64,000 nucleotides of DNA from Rhodoferax ferrireducens. GTDB taxonomy: Bacteria > Pseudomonadota > Gammaproteobacteria > Burkholderiales > Burkholderiaceae_C. Location of the stretch: positions 1 to 64,000 of the forward strand of contig NZ_QEII01000275.1 of NCBI RefSeq assembly GCF_003347515.1. Direction: 5' to 3'. This document shows, piece by piece, positions 18,597-26,340 of this stretch (positions within the stretch are counted from its first letter, which is position 1; the number at the start of each line of letters is the position of its first letter). Made by a program: the position numbers and the translations under genes. Below the pieces are notes generated by a model. That model did no database searches. It worked only from the letters and a program-made list of their open reading frames with translations, and was not told where the DNA came from.

Positions 18597-20126
18597 ATGC
18601 AGACGATGTTCCTCAAAGCTGGCGCACTCTCTCTTGCCCTGTTGCTGGCCAGCCGGCTGCTGGGGTTGCTGCGAGAGTCCGCGCAGGCTGCCGCGTTTGG
18701 CACTTCCGGCTTGGGCGATGTGGCGGTGCTGATGCTCACCTTGCCTGACTGGTTGACGAGTGTACTGGCCAGCGGTGCATTGGCCTATGTGTTGTTACCC
18801 CATTGGGCCGGGCAGAAGCCCGACCAACAAGCGCAGACGCAACGTCGGGTAGCGAATTGGTTGCTGGGACTAGGTGCGTCAACCGGGTTATTGCTGTATT
18901 TCTTTCAAGCCCCGGTGATTCACTTGCTGGCCAGTGGCTTGCCACCCCGCTTGCTGCCACAAGCTGCCCAGGGCTTGGCATGGAGCGCCGCCGCCGTTCC
19001 TACTGCGCTGCTGGCCGCGCTGTGGGCAACCCGCTTGCAGCATGAGCGCGACTTCACTGGCTTGTACGCGGCCAATCTGGTGGTCAACTGCACCTTGATA
19101 GGCGCTCTTTATTTTGTAGCCAAGAATGTCCTGCCAATAAGCGCAATCGGACTACTGGGCGGGTCTTTGTGGTTGGCGATGGGCCTGCGACTGCTGTGGT
19201 TGCGTTCGCGGCTGCGGGCTTATCACATCAAGGATGAAACGCCAATTGGTGAGATTGCGGTGCCGTTGCCCCGTGTCCCACTTTGGCTGTGGGCCGCACT
19301 GTCTGCGGGATTTCCGCTGGCCCTGCCATTTGTGGCGCGCAGCTTCGCGTCCGGCGAAGGCGAAGGCGCCTTGGCCACCTTCAACTATGCCTGGAAGTTG
19401 GTGGAATTGCCCTTGGTGCTGGCGATTCAACTGGTCGCCACGTTGGCTTTTCCTGCTATCACCCGCGCGATGGCGGCCCAGTCTGGCGCAGATAAGGCCG
19501 CGCAGGTACTGCCTCATGAGGCGATCCGCGCTGTGCGAAGCGCCTTCTTGTTGGCCTGGACCTTGGCCTGCGCTGCTACCGCCGCCCTTCAGCTGGGTGC
19601 ACCCGCCATCGCGACCTTGTTGTTTGGATGGGGCCGCATGCCCTCCGAAGGGCTGGCAAAGGTGGCGGCTTGGGGGGCCATCGGCGCCTGGGGTTTGTTG
19701 CCGCAGGCGCTGATCGCGGTTGCGCTGACCGTGTTGGCCAGCCAAGGGCGCATGCGCTCCGTGGTGGCGGCCTACGGGGTGGCGCTGGTTGCACTGCTGG
19801 TTCTGGGTGCTTGGTCGACCGGCGACGGGGCCTGGCTGATGGTCGGACTGGACGCAGTGCTGATCTTTGTCGCCCTGGTTGTCCTGCTGGACTTGCGGCA
19901 ACCAGACCGGCGCGCGAGCCAAAATTTGGCCCTGCTGCCCTGGCAAGCGATGCTAGCGCCCACCGTCGTGCTGCTGATTCTTGCCTTGCCTGCTCAAGCC
20001 GGATGGATCGCATTTTTGGAGCCAAAAAGCCTTTCTTCCCTTGCCCTTTGTGCATTGGCAGCTATCAGTGTTGTAGCAACAAGTTATCTAACCAGTGCGG
20101 AGTTGCGCACGGCGCTGCGACGATAA
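18597..20126 (+). CDS. MurJ/MviN-like lipid-linked oligosaccharide flippase
   Basis: This roughly 509-residue protein has 13-14 membrane helices of the MOP exporter superfamily. The N-terminal region (LLLASRLLGLLRESAQAAAF) follows the MurJ pattern R.xGLxRE, but the rest is diverged from housekeeping MurJ. It probably flips undecaprenyl-linked sugar or glycan precursors across the inner membrane for this locus rather than lipid II, though lipid II cannot be excluded. I chose ATG 18597 over TTG 18552. It is the first gene of the rightward glycan operon, followed after 20 bases by the aldolase-like gene. Confidence 0.8.
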   Translation: MQTMFLKAGALSLALLLASRLLGLLRESAQAAAFGTSGLGDVAVLMLTLPDWLTSVLASGALAYVLLPHWAGQKPDQQAQTQRRVANWLLGLGASTGLLLYFFQAPVIHLLASGLPPRLLPQAAQGLAWSAAAVPTALLAALWATRLQHERDFTGLYAANLVVNCTLIGALYFVAKNVLPISAIGLLGGSLWLAMGLRLLWLRSRLRAYHIKDETPIGEIAVPLPRVPLWLWAALSAGFPLALPFVARSFASGEGEGALATFNYAWKLVELPLVLAIQLVATLAFPAITRAMAAQSGADKAAQVLPHEAIRAVRSAFLLAWTLACAATAALQLGAPAIATLLFGWGRMPSEGLAKVAAWGAIGAWGLLPQALIAVALTVLASQGRMRSVVAAYGVALVALLVLGAWSTGDGAWLMVGLDAVLIFVALVVLLDLRQPDRRASQNLALLPWQAMLAPTVVLLILALPAQAGWIAFLEPKSLSSLALCALAAISVVATSYLTSAELRTALRR

Positions 20127-20146
20127 TCCAGACAGCAAATAACCCT

Positions 20147-21007
20147 ATGCTCGACCTGCTAAAAATCACCAACGACCCCGTCCTTGCCCGTCGTTGCGAC
20201 GCGCTCGGCGGCATGCGGCTGTTCGTCGATCTGGAGCGCATGGGCAAGGCCGAGCGACAAGCCGGGCGCAATACCTACATCAGCTCGCACCAACTGGACG
20301 ACATTGGCCATATCAAGGCCCAGCTCAAGTACTCCAGGCTGATGGTGCGCGTCAATCCATTGCACGCCGCGACCCCACATGAAGTCGACGCGGTGCTGGC
20401 CCAAGGGTTGACACAAGGCACGGGGCCAAAAGCTGACCTGTTGATGCTTCCCATGTTCACCAATGCCCAGACGCTACGCACGTTTTCCGACATCGTGGCG
20501 GGCCGTTGCCCTATCGTGGCATTGCTGGAAACTGCGGACGCGCTGGCCACGATTGACGACTGGATCGGCACCCCCGGCTTGGAGGAGGTATTTGTGGGCT
20601 TGAATGATTTGCACATTTCCCTGGGAATGCGCTTCATGTTCGAGCCCTTGGCCAGTGGCATGGTGGACCGGGCGGCCGTTGCCGCAGCGCGACAGGGAGT
20701 TCGGTTTGGTTTTGGCGGCATGGCGCGGGTAAACGAAGGCCTGCTGCCGGGGCGTGATGTGCTGGCCGAACATCTGCGACTGGGCTCGCAAGCGGTGATT
20801 CTGTCGCGCACCTTTATTTTTGAACGACGAGAAACCGATTCACCGTTTGAAGACGAAGTGCTGGCCCTGCGCGAAGCCGAGGCACAACTCGCATGCCGAA
20901 CCCCGGCGCAGACCGAGGCCGACCGGCTGCGCATTGCCGCATGCATCATGTCGATTGCCGACGGCATGCCTCTACGGGCCCTATCGCCCGTTGCTCCTGT
21001 CGCATGA
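20147..21007 (+). CDS. HpcH/HpaI aldolase/citrate lyase-like protein
   Basis: This 286-residue TIM-barrel-type protein has LFVDLERMGKAERQAGRNTY near residue 25 (substrate and metal side), PIVALLETADALATIDDW (metal-binding Glu) and EVFVGLNDLHISLGMRFMFE. The family cleaves or joins pyruvate/phosphoenolpyruvate or oxaloacetate with aldehydes, using Mg2+. Inside a glycan operon it might make a sugar-acid decoration or an unusual precursor, but that is inference. The in-frame upstream extension into the flippase gene is an artefact; the ATG at 20147 fits. Its stop overlaps the next start (ATGA). Confidence 0.78.
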   Translation: MLDLLKITNDPVLARRCDALGGMRLFVDLERMGKAERQAGRNTYISSHQLDDIGHIKAQLKYSRLMVRVNPLHAATPHEVDAVLAQGLTQGTGPKADLLMLPMFTNAQTLRTFSDIVAGRCPIVALLETADALATIDDWIGTPGLEEVFVGLNDLHISLGMRFMFEPLASGMVDRAAVAAARQGVRFGFGGMARVNEGLLPGRDVLAEHLRLGSQAVILSRTFIFERRETDSPFEDEVLALREAEAQLACRTPAQTEADRLRIAACIMSIADGMPLRALSPVAPVA

Positions 21008-21567
21008 GCCTCACGAAACGGCTGATGGACATTGTGCTTTCGTTGCTGGCGTTGCTGGGCCTGGCCCCACTGCTGCTTTTGACGGCGCTGGCCGTTGTGG
21101 CGGAAAGCGGCTTGCCTGTATTGTTTCGCCAGACCCGTTTGGGCCTGGGTGGGTGTGAATTCGGCATGTTCAAGTTTCGCAGTATGGTGCAAAACGCAGC
21201 TGCTCTCGGCCCGTATTTCACTCAGGACAAGGACCCCCGCATCACGCGCGTGGGTCGGCTAATCCGGCGCACCAGCATAGACGAATTGCCACAGTTGCTC
21301 AATGTGTTGCTGGGCGACATGAGCCTGGTCGGTCCCCGACCCGATGTGCCGGTGCAACGCGGTCTGTATACCGATGCCGACTGGGCGCAACGCTGCAGTG
21401 TGAGGCCCGGCATTACCGGGCTGGCGCAGGTCGTGAACCGCTCGCAGGGGAGTGAAGGGGAACGCCTGGCGCTAGACCTGCGGTACACGCGTGAGGCGTG
21501 TGTGTGGCTGGATCTCAAGATCATGTGGCGGACCTTGGGTCGCCTATCAGGCGAGGGCGCCAACTAG
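21004..21567 (+). CDS. Initiating phosphoglycosyl transferase (PglC/WcaJ C-terminal type)
   Basis: This 187-residue monotopic membrane enzyme has one N-terminal re-entrant hydrophobic segment ([20 protein letters not shown]). Next come [40 protein letters not shown] (with the catalytic Asp-Glu pair) and LVGPRPD. It transfers a sugar phosphate from a UDP-sugar to undecaprenyl phosphate, the first membrane step of glycan assembly. Length is that of small PglC-like enzymes without the four-helix WcaJ front. It overlaps the aldolase gene by four bases and abuts asnB with no gap. Confidence 0.9.
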   Translation: MSLTKRLMDIVLSLLALLGLAPLLLLTALAVVAESGLPVLFRQTRLGLGGCEFGMFKFRSMVQNAAALGPYFTQDKDPRITRVGRLIRRTSIDELPQLLNVLLGDMSLVGPRPDVPVQRGLYTDADWAQRCSVRPGITGLAQVVNRSQGSEGERLALDLRYTREACVWLDLKIMWRTLGRLSGEGAN

Positions 21568-23358
21568 ATGTGTGGCATCTTCGGTTATTGGCACCGTTCG
21601 CGACAGGCCCTGTCAAACGAGACTTTGCACGCCATGGCGCAAACGCTGGTGCACCGCGGTCCGGATGATGAAGGTATCCGGCACCAGGCACAGCGCGGTG
21701 TGGCCATCGGCAACCGGCGCTTGTCCATCATTGACCTGGGCGGTGGACACCAACCTTTTGTGAGCGACGACGGTCGCATCGCCGTGGTGCAAAACGGCGA
21801 AATTTTCAACTACCTGGAACTCGCCGCGGAACTGCGCGCGCAGGGCGTGCAGTTCAAGACCGCATCGGACACCGAGGTCATCCTGCGGCTGTATGAACGT
21901 GAGGGCATTGCCTGCCTGCGACGGCTCAACGGCATGTTCGCGATTGCGATCGACGACGCGCACGAAGATGCGCTGTATCTGGCACGCGATCGCATCGGCG
22001 TCAAGCCGCTGTATGTCAAGGATGATGGCCGGCAACTGCTGTTTGCCTCGGAGATTAAGGCATTTTGGCCTGCAGCCCCGTCGGGACAGGCGAGAGCAGC
22101 TATTGATCTAGTAGCGATTCACCATTATCTGACTTTCAACTACATCCCCGCGCCGTGGACGGCGTACGAAGGGGTACGCCATGTGATGCCGGGCACCTGG
22201 ATGAAGTTCACCCGCTCACCACACGTTCAGACGCAGCGCTGGTGGAATCTGGCCGACAGCCAAGAGCAGGACTTCAGTTTCGAGGCCTGGGGAGAGGAGT
22301 TCATGGCCACCCTGGACGATGCGACGCGCATCCGCCTGCGCGCCGACGTGCCGTTTGGCGCGTTTCTCTCAGGCGGTGTTGATTCGAGCACCATCGTCGG
22401 CCTGATGGCCCACCATGTGGAGCGGCCGGTCAGGACCTTCTGCATCGGCTTCGAAGACCCGCGTTACGATGAATCGATCTTCGCACGACAAGCCGCCGAT
22501 CGTTTTGGTTGCCAACACACCGCGGAGGTGGCCGAGCTCAACATGCTGGCGCGCTGGCCGCAGGTGCTGCACCACCTGGACCAGCCGCACGGCGACGCGT
22601 CGTTCATGCCGACCCTGCGTGTGAGCGAGCTGGCCGCCAAACACGTCAAAGTGGTGTTGACCGGCGACGGCGGCGACGAGCTGTTTGCGGGCTACGACAA
22701 GTACGCTGCATTCTTCGCGCGGCCGGATGCACTGACGATGTCAGCGGCCGATTTCCAGCGCCGCTACTTTGACAGCATTTCGCTGTTCTCACCCGAGGCC
22801 AAACGCGCTTTGTACCGACCCGAGATATGGGCGCAGCTCGACGGCATCGACAGCTTTACGCAGGCGGCCAAACCGTGGCTGGATGAGGCGCAGCACTTCG
22901 ACCGAATTAACCAGGCGCTGTACCTGGACATGCAGTTGCTGCTATGTGGCAACAACCTTGTCAAACCTGACCGCATGGGAATGGCTGCGAGCATTGAAGC
23001 GCGCACACCGTTCCTGGATGTCCGGATGATGGAGTTCGCCTTCCGCTCGCGCGGCGCCACCAAACTCTCGGCCGGCGGCGACAAGAAACACTGGTTCAAG
23101 CGTGCCGCAGTGCCGCTGATCGGTGAAGACCTCGCCTACCGAAGGAAGCAGATGTTCACCGTGCCGGTGGGCGACTGGTTCAAGAATGAGTTGCACGGTT
23201 GGCTGCGCGAGACGCTGACCGGCAGCCATGCCCTGGGGGAGTTGTTCGAACCGGCCGTGGTCACGTCCATGCTGGACCGGCACCGTAACGGCACAGGCAA
23301 CTTCACGCGCGAGTTGCGTGCGCTGGCGGCGCTGGCTCTTTGGATAAGCAAATGTTGA
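21568..23358 (+). CDS. asnB: Asparagine synthase-type glutamine amidotransferase
   Basis: This 596-residue protein begins MCGIFGYW, so Cys2 is the N-terminal nucleophile of the class II glutaminase. It has RGPDDEG, NGEIFNY and SDTEVIL of that domain (1-190). It then has the ATP pyrophosphatase P-loop FGAFLSGGVDSSTI (about 262-275) and LTGDGGDELFAGYDKY of the synthase domain. Proteins of this kind in surface-glycan loci often amidate a sugar carboxylate or other substrate rather than make free asparagine. The symbol is given for the family. The stop overlaps the next start by seven bases. Confidence 0.9.
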   Translation: MCGIFGYWHRSRQALSNETLHAMAQTLVHRGPDDEGIRHQAQRGVAIGNRRLSIIDLGGGHQPFVSDDGRIAVVQNGEIFNYLELAAELRAQGVQFKTASDTEVILRLYEREGIACLRRLNGMFAIAIDDAHEDALYLARDRIGVKPLYVKDDGRQLLFASEIKAFWPAAPSGQARAAIDLVAIHHYLTFNYIPAPWTAYEGVRHVMPGTWMKFTRSPHVQTQRWWNLADSQEQDFSFEAWGEEFMATLDDATRIRLRADVPFGAFLSGGVDSSTIVGLMAHHVERPVRTFCIGFEDPRYDESIFARQAADRFGCQHTAEVAELNMLARWPQVLHHLDQPHGDASFMPTLRVSELAAKHVKVVLTGDGGDELFAGYDKYAAFFARPDALTMSAADFQRRYFDSISLFSPEAKRALYRPEIWAQLDGIDSFTQAAKPWLDEAQHFDRINQALYLDMQLLLCGNNLVKPDRMGMAASIEARTPFLDVRMMEFAFRSRGATKLSAGGDKKHWFKRAAVPLIGEDLAYRRKQMFTVPVGDWFKNELHGWLRETLTGSHALGELFEPAVVTSMLDRHRNGTGNFTRELRALAALALWISKC

Positions 23359-24632
23359 CATTGCCTTCACTGCCTTCGTTTCGAGAACAGGATCGCCACC
23401 GCCGTGCGCTTTTTGTGACCTATGGCGCAAGCCACATCGCAAAAATCGCTCCGGTCATTCGCGCAATGGAGAGACAAGGCATCGAGTGCCTGGTGATCGC
23501 ACTGACGATTGGTCACAGAAAAGCCATTCAACTTGGCCTCAAACCCCTGGGTTATCGAGACTTCTTGGCGCTTTGGGGCGATCGGTCCGAGAAAGTACTG
23601 GCGCTAGGCCGATCCTTGTCAGCCGGGAATACCCACCCAGATGTGGACGAACACGAAACCGCGTGCTATCTGGGAACAAACTTTCAAGAATGGTTAGATG
23701 AACTGGGAGAAGTGCAGGCTCGGGAACGCTACGCGAAACAGGGCAGACATGCGTTCCTGCCTATTCGTTTCATGGGAAAAATACTCGACACCCTGAAACC
23801 TGGTGTCGTTGTCGCCACCAGCACGCCGCGCTCGGAAGAGGCATGTATCCGAGCTGCAGTCGAACGTTCTATTCCGACCTTGACCATGGTGGATCTCTTC
23901 GCTCCGCCATCAGACCCGTTTTTGCGAAGGCCGGTACAAGCAGACTGCATCACTGTCATCTCACAAGAAGTGAAAACGCAGTTTGTGGCCTCAGGTATCC
24001 CCTCAGACAAGGTCGTCGTGACAGGGTCGCCCGATTTCGACGAACTGTTTGAGCAAGAGGCCGTAGAGGCCGGCGTACAGTTTCGCCAAAAACATGGATG
24101 GAGCAACCAACGCGTGGTGCTGTGGGCAGGCATTCTGGAGCCCGAAGACGCGTCGCTCCCTGGAGCGATGCTGGGCATCGACGTGGAGAAGCGGTTGCGC
24201 AGTTGGGTGCGGTCACGTGCGGATGTTTCACTGGCGGTACGCTACCACCCGGGTCAATACCACCAGTTCCCGGTACAGCAGCCAGAGCGCAACGTGCATG
24301 TCAGCGATGCTGGATCAGAGCCGATTGCAGCCCTTCTCAATGCCTGCGACGTGGTCATACACCAAGTTAGCACGGTTGGTCTGCAAGCGGCGTTGCTCGG
24401 AAAGCGCGTGCTACACCTGGAGTTCTCAAGGTGGGTCCAGAACGTGGATTTCGATCTGAGCAGTTTTGGTGTGAGCGAGGGTATCCCAGCGCTGGATGAC
24501 CTCGTACCTACCCTGGATAGCCCCATGCCCACATCGGCTGGTAAAAAAATGAGCGTACCAGCGGGTCCCTCCGCAGGGCGCGTGGCAGCACAAGTGGCTG
24601 CATTGCTCAAAGATAAGAGGACTCCCCGATGA
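23352..24632 (+). CDS. Putative GT-B-fold glycosyltransferase-like protein
   Basis: This 426-residue protein was not recognised at family level. It looks like two Rossmann halves: the first around RRALFVTYGASHIAKIAPVI and VVVATSTPRSEEACIRAAVE, the second around VVLWAGILEPEDASLPG, SLAVRYHPGQYH and ACDVVIHQVSTVGLQAALLG. The end of that last stretch, SxxGLxAxLxGK, resembles GT-B enzymes and UDP-GlcNAc 2-epimerase or CDP-glycerol transferase relatives. It probably acts in the cytosol on a nucleotide sugar or lipid-linked sugar. I took ATG 23352. Base composition is lower in GC than in the pse genes, as in the following three genes. Confidence 0.6.
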   Translation: MLTLPSLPSFREQDRHRRALFVTYGASHIAKIAPVIRAMERQGIECLVIALTIGHRKAIQLGLKPLGYRDFLALWGDRSEKVLALGRSLSAGNTHPDVDEHETACYLGTNFQEWLDELGEVQARERYAKQGRHAFLPIRFMGKILDTLKPGVVVATSTPRSEEACIRAAVERSIPTLTMVDLFAPPSDPFLRRPVQADCITVISQEVKTQFVASGIPSDKVVVTGSPDFDELFEQEAVEAGVQFRQKHGWSNQRVVLWAGILEPEDASLPGAMLGIDVEKRLRSWVRSRADVSLAVRYHPGQYHQFPVQQPERNVHVSDAGSEPIAALLNACDVVIHQVSTVGLQAALLGKRVLHLEFSRWVQNVDFDLSSFGVSEGIPALDDLVPTLDSPMPTSAGKKMSVPAGPSAGRVAAQVAALLKDKRTPR

Positions 24633-25636
24633 AACTCACCGAAGAAGACATCCGCCCGAAGCAACTGGCTTCGGGACAAAAAATCGCGGCGTTGACCGAC
24701 CTCGGGCGGATGCTCACACGCAGTAGCGAGTTTGTCGAGGTGGATTGCCCGGCTTGTGGTCAACATGATCCGCAACCCTGTTATGTCAAGAACGGCATGA
24801 GCTATGTGAGTTGCCCGCATTGCCGCACGCTCTATGTCAATCCACGCCCACCACCAGCGGTGCTTGACTGGTTCTACCGCGAATCACCCAACTATGCGTA
24901 CTGGAACAAATACATCTTCCCGGCATCCGAGCCTGCACGCCGTGAGCATATTTTTGTCCCACGCGTGGACCGGCTTCTCGACATCTGCGCCCGATATGAA
25001 GTTCAAACCGATGCCCTTCTCGAGGTTGGCGCAGGATTCGGAACCTTCTGCGCCGAACTGAATTCTCGCGACGTTTTTCAGCGTGTCGTCGGCGTCGAAC
25101 CCACACCAGATCTGGCCAACACCTGCCGTTCCCGTGGCGTAGAGATCATCGAGAGTCCAATCGAGCACGTCCGCACGGAAGCGGTCGGCCAGTTTGACGT
25201 CGTGGCAAGTTTTGAAGTGATCGAACACCTGTTCAAACCCGTGGAGTTTATCGCCCACATGGTTCGTTTGATTCGACCAGGCGGAGTGCTGATGTTGACC
25301 TGCCCGAACGGCCAGGGTTTCGATATCGAAACCCTTGGCCCGCTGAGCACCACAGTGGATCACGAACACCTCAACTATTTCAACCCCGCCTCCATGGCAG
25401 GCCTGCTCAAACGCCATGGCATGGAGCTGATCGAAAGCTTCACGCCTGGGAAACTCGATGCCGAACTGGTCCGCAACAAGGTACTGGAGGGAGCATTTTC
25501 TCTGGAAGAGCAACCCTTCCTGAAAAAGGTACTAATCGACGAGTGGGAGCACCACGGCGCAGCATTCCAGGACTTCCTGGTCGCGCGCGGCATGTCCTCC
25601 AACCTCTGGGTGGTGGCACGTAAACCAGCCACCTGA
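24629..25636 (+). CDS. SAM-dependent methyltransferase with N-terminal zinc ribbon
   Basis: This 335-residue protein has an N-terminal pair of CxxC knuckles (VDCPACGQHD near residue 39, SCPHCRTLYVNPRP near 60), probably binding zinc. A class I methyltransferase domain follows, with motif I LLEVGAGFGTFCAELN (about 131) and FDVVASFEVIEHLFKPVEF (about 190-208). This layout is common in sugar and natural-product C- or O-methyltransferases. It overlaps the previous gene by four bases and is 41 bases before hisH. It may methylate a sugar or amidine of this glycan. Confidence 0.84.
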   Translation: MKLTEEDIRPKQLASGQKIAALTDLGRMLTRSSEFVEVDCPACGQHDPQPCYVKNGMSYVSCPHCRTLYVNPRPPPAVLDWFYRESPNYAYWNKYIFPASEPARREHIFVPRVDRLLDICARYEVQTDALLEVGAGFGTFCAELNSRDVFQRVVGVEPTPDLANTCRSRGVEIIESPIEHVRTEAVGQFDVVASFEVIEHLFKPVEFIAHMVRLIRPGGVLMLTCPNGQGFDIETLGPLSTTVDHEHLNYFNPASMAGLLKRHGMELIESFTPGKLDAELVRNKVLEGAFSLEEQPFLKKVLIDEWEHHGAAFQDFLVARGMSSNLWVVARKPAT

Positions 25637-25677
25637 GCTGCTCCTTCTGCCTCCGCCTCAATGACCTACAACCTGAC

Positions 25678-26328
25678 ATGACTGCACCACAGACAGAAGC
25701 GCGCGTCGTCACCATCGTGGATCTTCAGATCCAGAACATCCTGTCCGTCGAAAATGCCCTGCGCGTCGTGGGCGCAAAGGTCGAGGTGGTGCGGGACGCA
25801 GCAGCCATTGCCAATGCCGATCTGCTCGTCTTGCCTGGAGTTGGCTCGTTTCGCGCTGCGGCGGAGCGACTGCACGGCAGCGGCATGGCCGAGGCGATCA
25901 AACAACATGCGGTAGCACGCAAACGACCTGTTGTCGGTCTGTGCCTTGGCATGCAGCTGCTGGCAGATTTCAGTGAGGAACATGGTGTTCACGCTGGTCT
26001 TGGCCTGATTCCCGGCAAGGTAATTCGACTTGAAGAAGCGCCGCCCGATTACAGGGTACCCAACGTGGGTTGGCGCGAGGTCAGCCTGGACGAAAAGGCC
26101 ATGAAGCTTCTGCCGGAAGCACTGAACAATCGCAGCTATTACCACGTGCACAGCTACCACTTCCAGACCATCGACCCAACCCACACCACAGGTACGTCGA
26201 CGTTCGGACCTTCAACAATCGCCAGTGTCGTGCAAAGGGGTTCCATCGTAGGCACCCAGTTCCATCCGGAAAAAAGTCAGGAAGCCGGACTTGACCTCCT
26301 CCATGCCCTCATCACCGGCCTGCGTTAA
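25678..26328 (+). CDS. hisH: HisH-type glutaminase subunit of a sugar amidation module
   Basis: This 216-residue class I glutamine amidotransferase has the nucleophile elbow VVGLCLGMQLL (Cys near residue 85), LVLPGVGSFRAAAERL, the substrate block PDYRVPNVGWREV, and GTQFHPEKSQEAG with catalytic His and Glu. It is the HisH fold, but the context is a glycan operon with no other histidine genes. Together with the HisF-like part of the next protein it would supply ammonia for sugar amidine formation, as hisH2/hisF2 do with wbpG in Pseudomonas aeruginosa O5. It is 12 bases from the next gene. Confidence 0.92.
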   Translation: MTAPQTEARVVTIVDLQIQNILSVENALRVVGAKVEVVRDAAAIANADLLVLPGVGSFRAAAERLHGSGMAEAIKQHAVARKRPVVGLCLGMQLLADFSEEHGVHAGLGLIPGKVIRLEEAPPDYRVPNVGWREVSLDEKAMKLLPEALNNRSYYHVHSYHFQTIDPTHTTGTSTFGPSTIASVVQRGSIVGTQFHPEKSQEAGLDLLHALITGLR

Positions 26329-26340
26329 ACGAGCCCCGCC

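Noticed and set aside
19110..20090. Weak repeat-like pieces in the flippase gene (GCGCTCTTTATTTTGTAGCC, GCAGCTATCAGTGTTGTAGC)
   Set aside because: Only one arm matches and the second core is absent in both, so they were not counted as copies.
19628..20146. 5' extension of the aldolase-like frame into the flippase gene
   Set aside because: The extra 170 residues are Arg/Gly/Ala-rich out-of-frame text; the family N terminus begins at ATG 20147.
22094..22122. GCAGCTATTGATCTAGTAGCG in asnB, similar to the repeat hairpin
   Set aside because: The encoded AIDLVAIHHYLTFNY is the normal AsnB sequence at this position, and the AGGGCTAGAGGCC half is missing. It is treated as chance.
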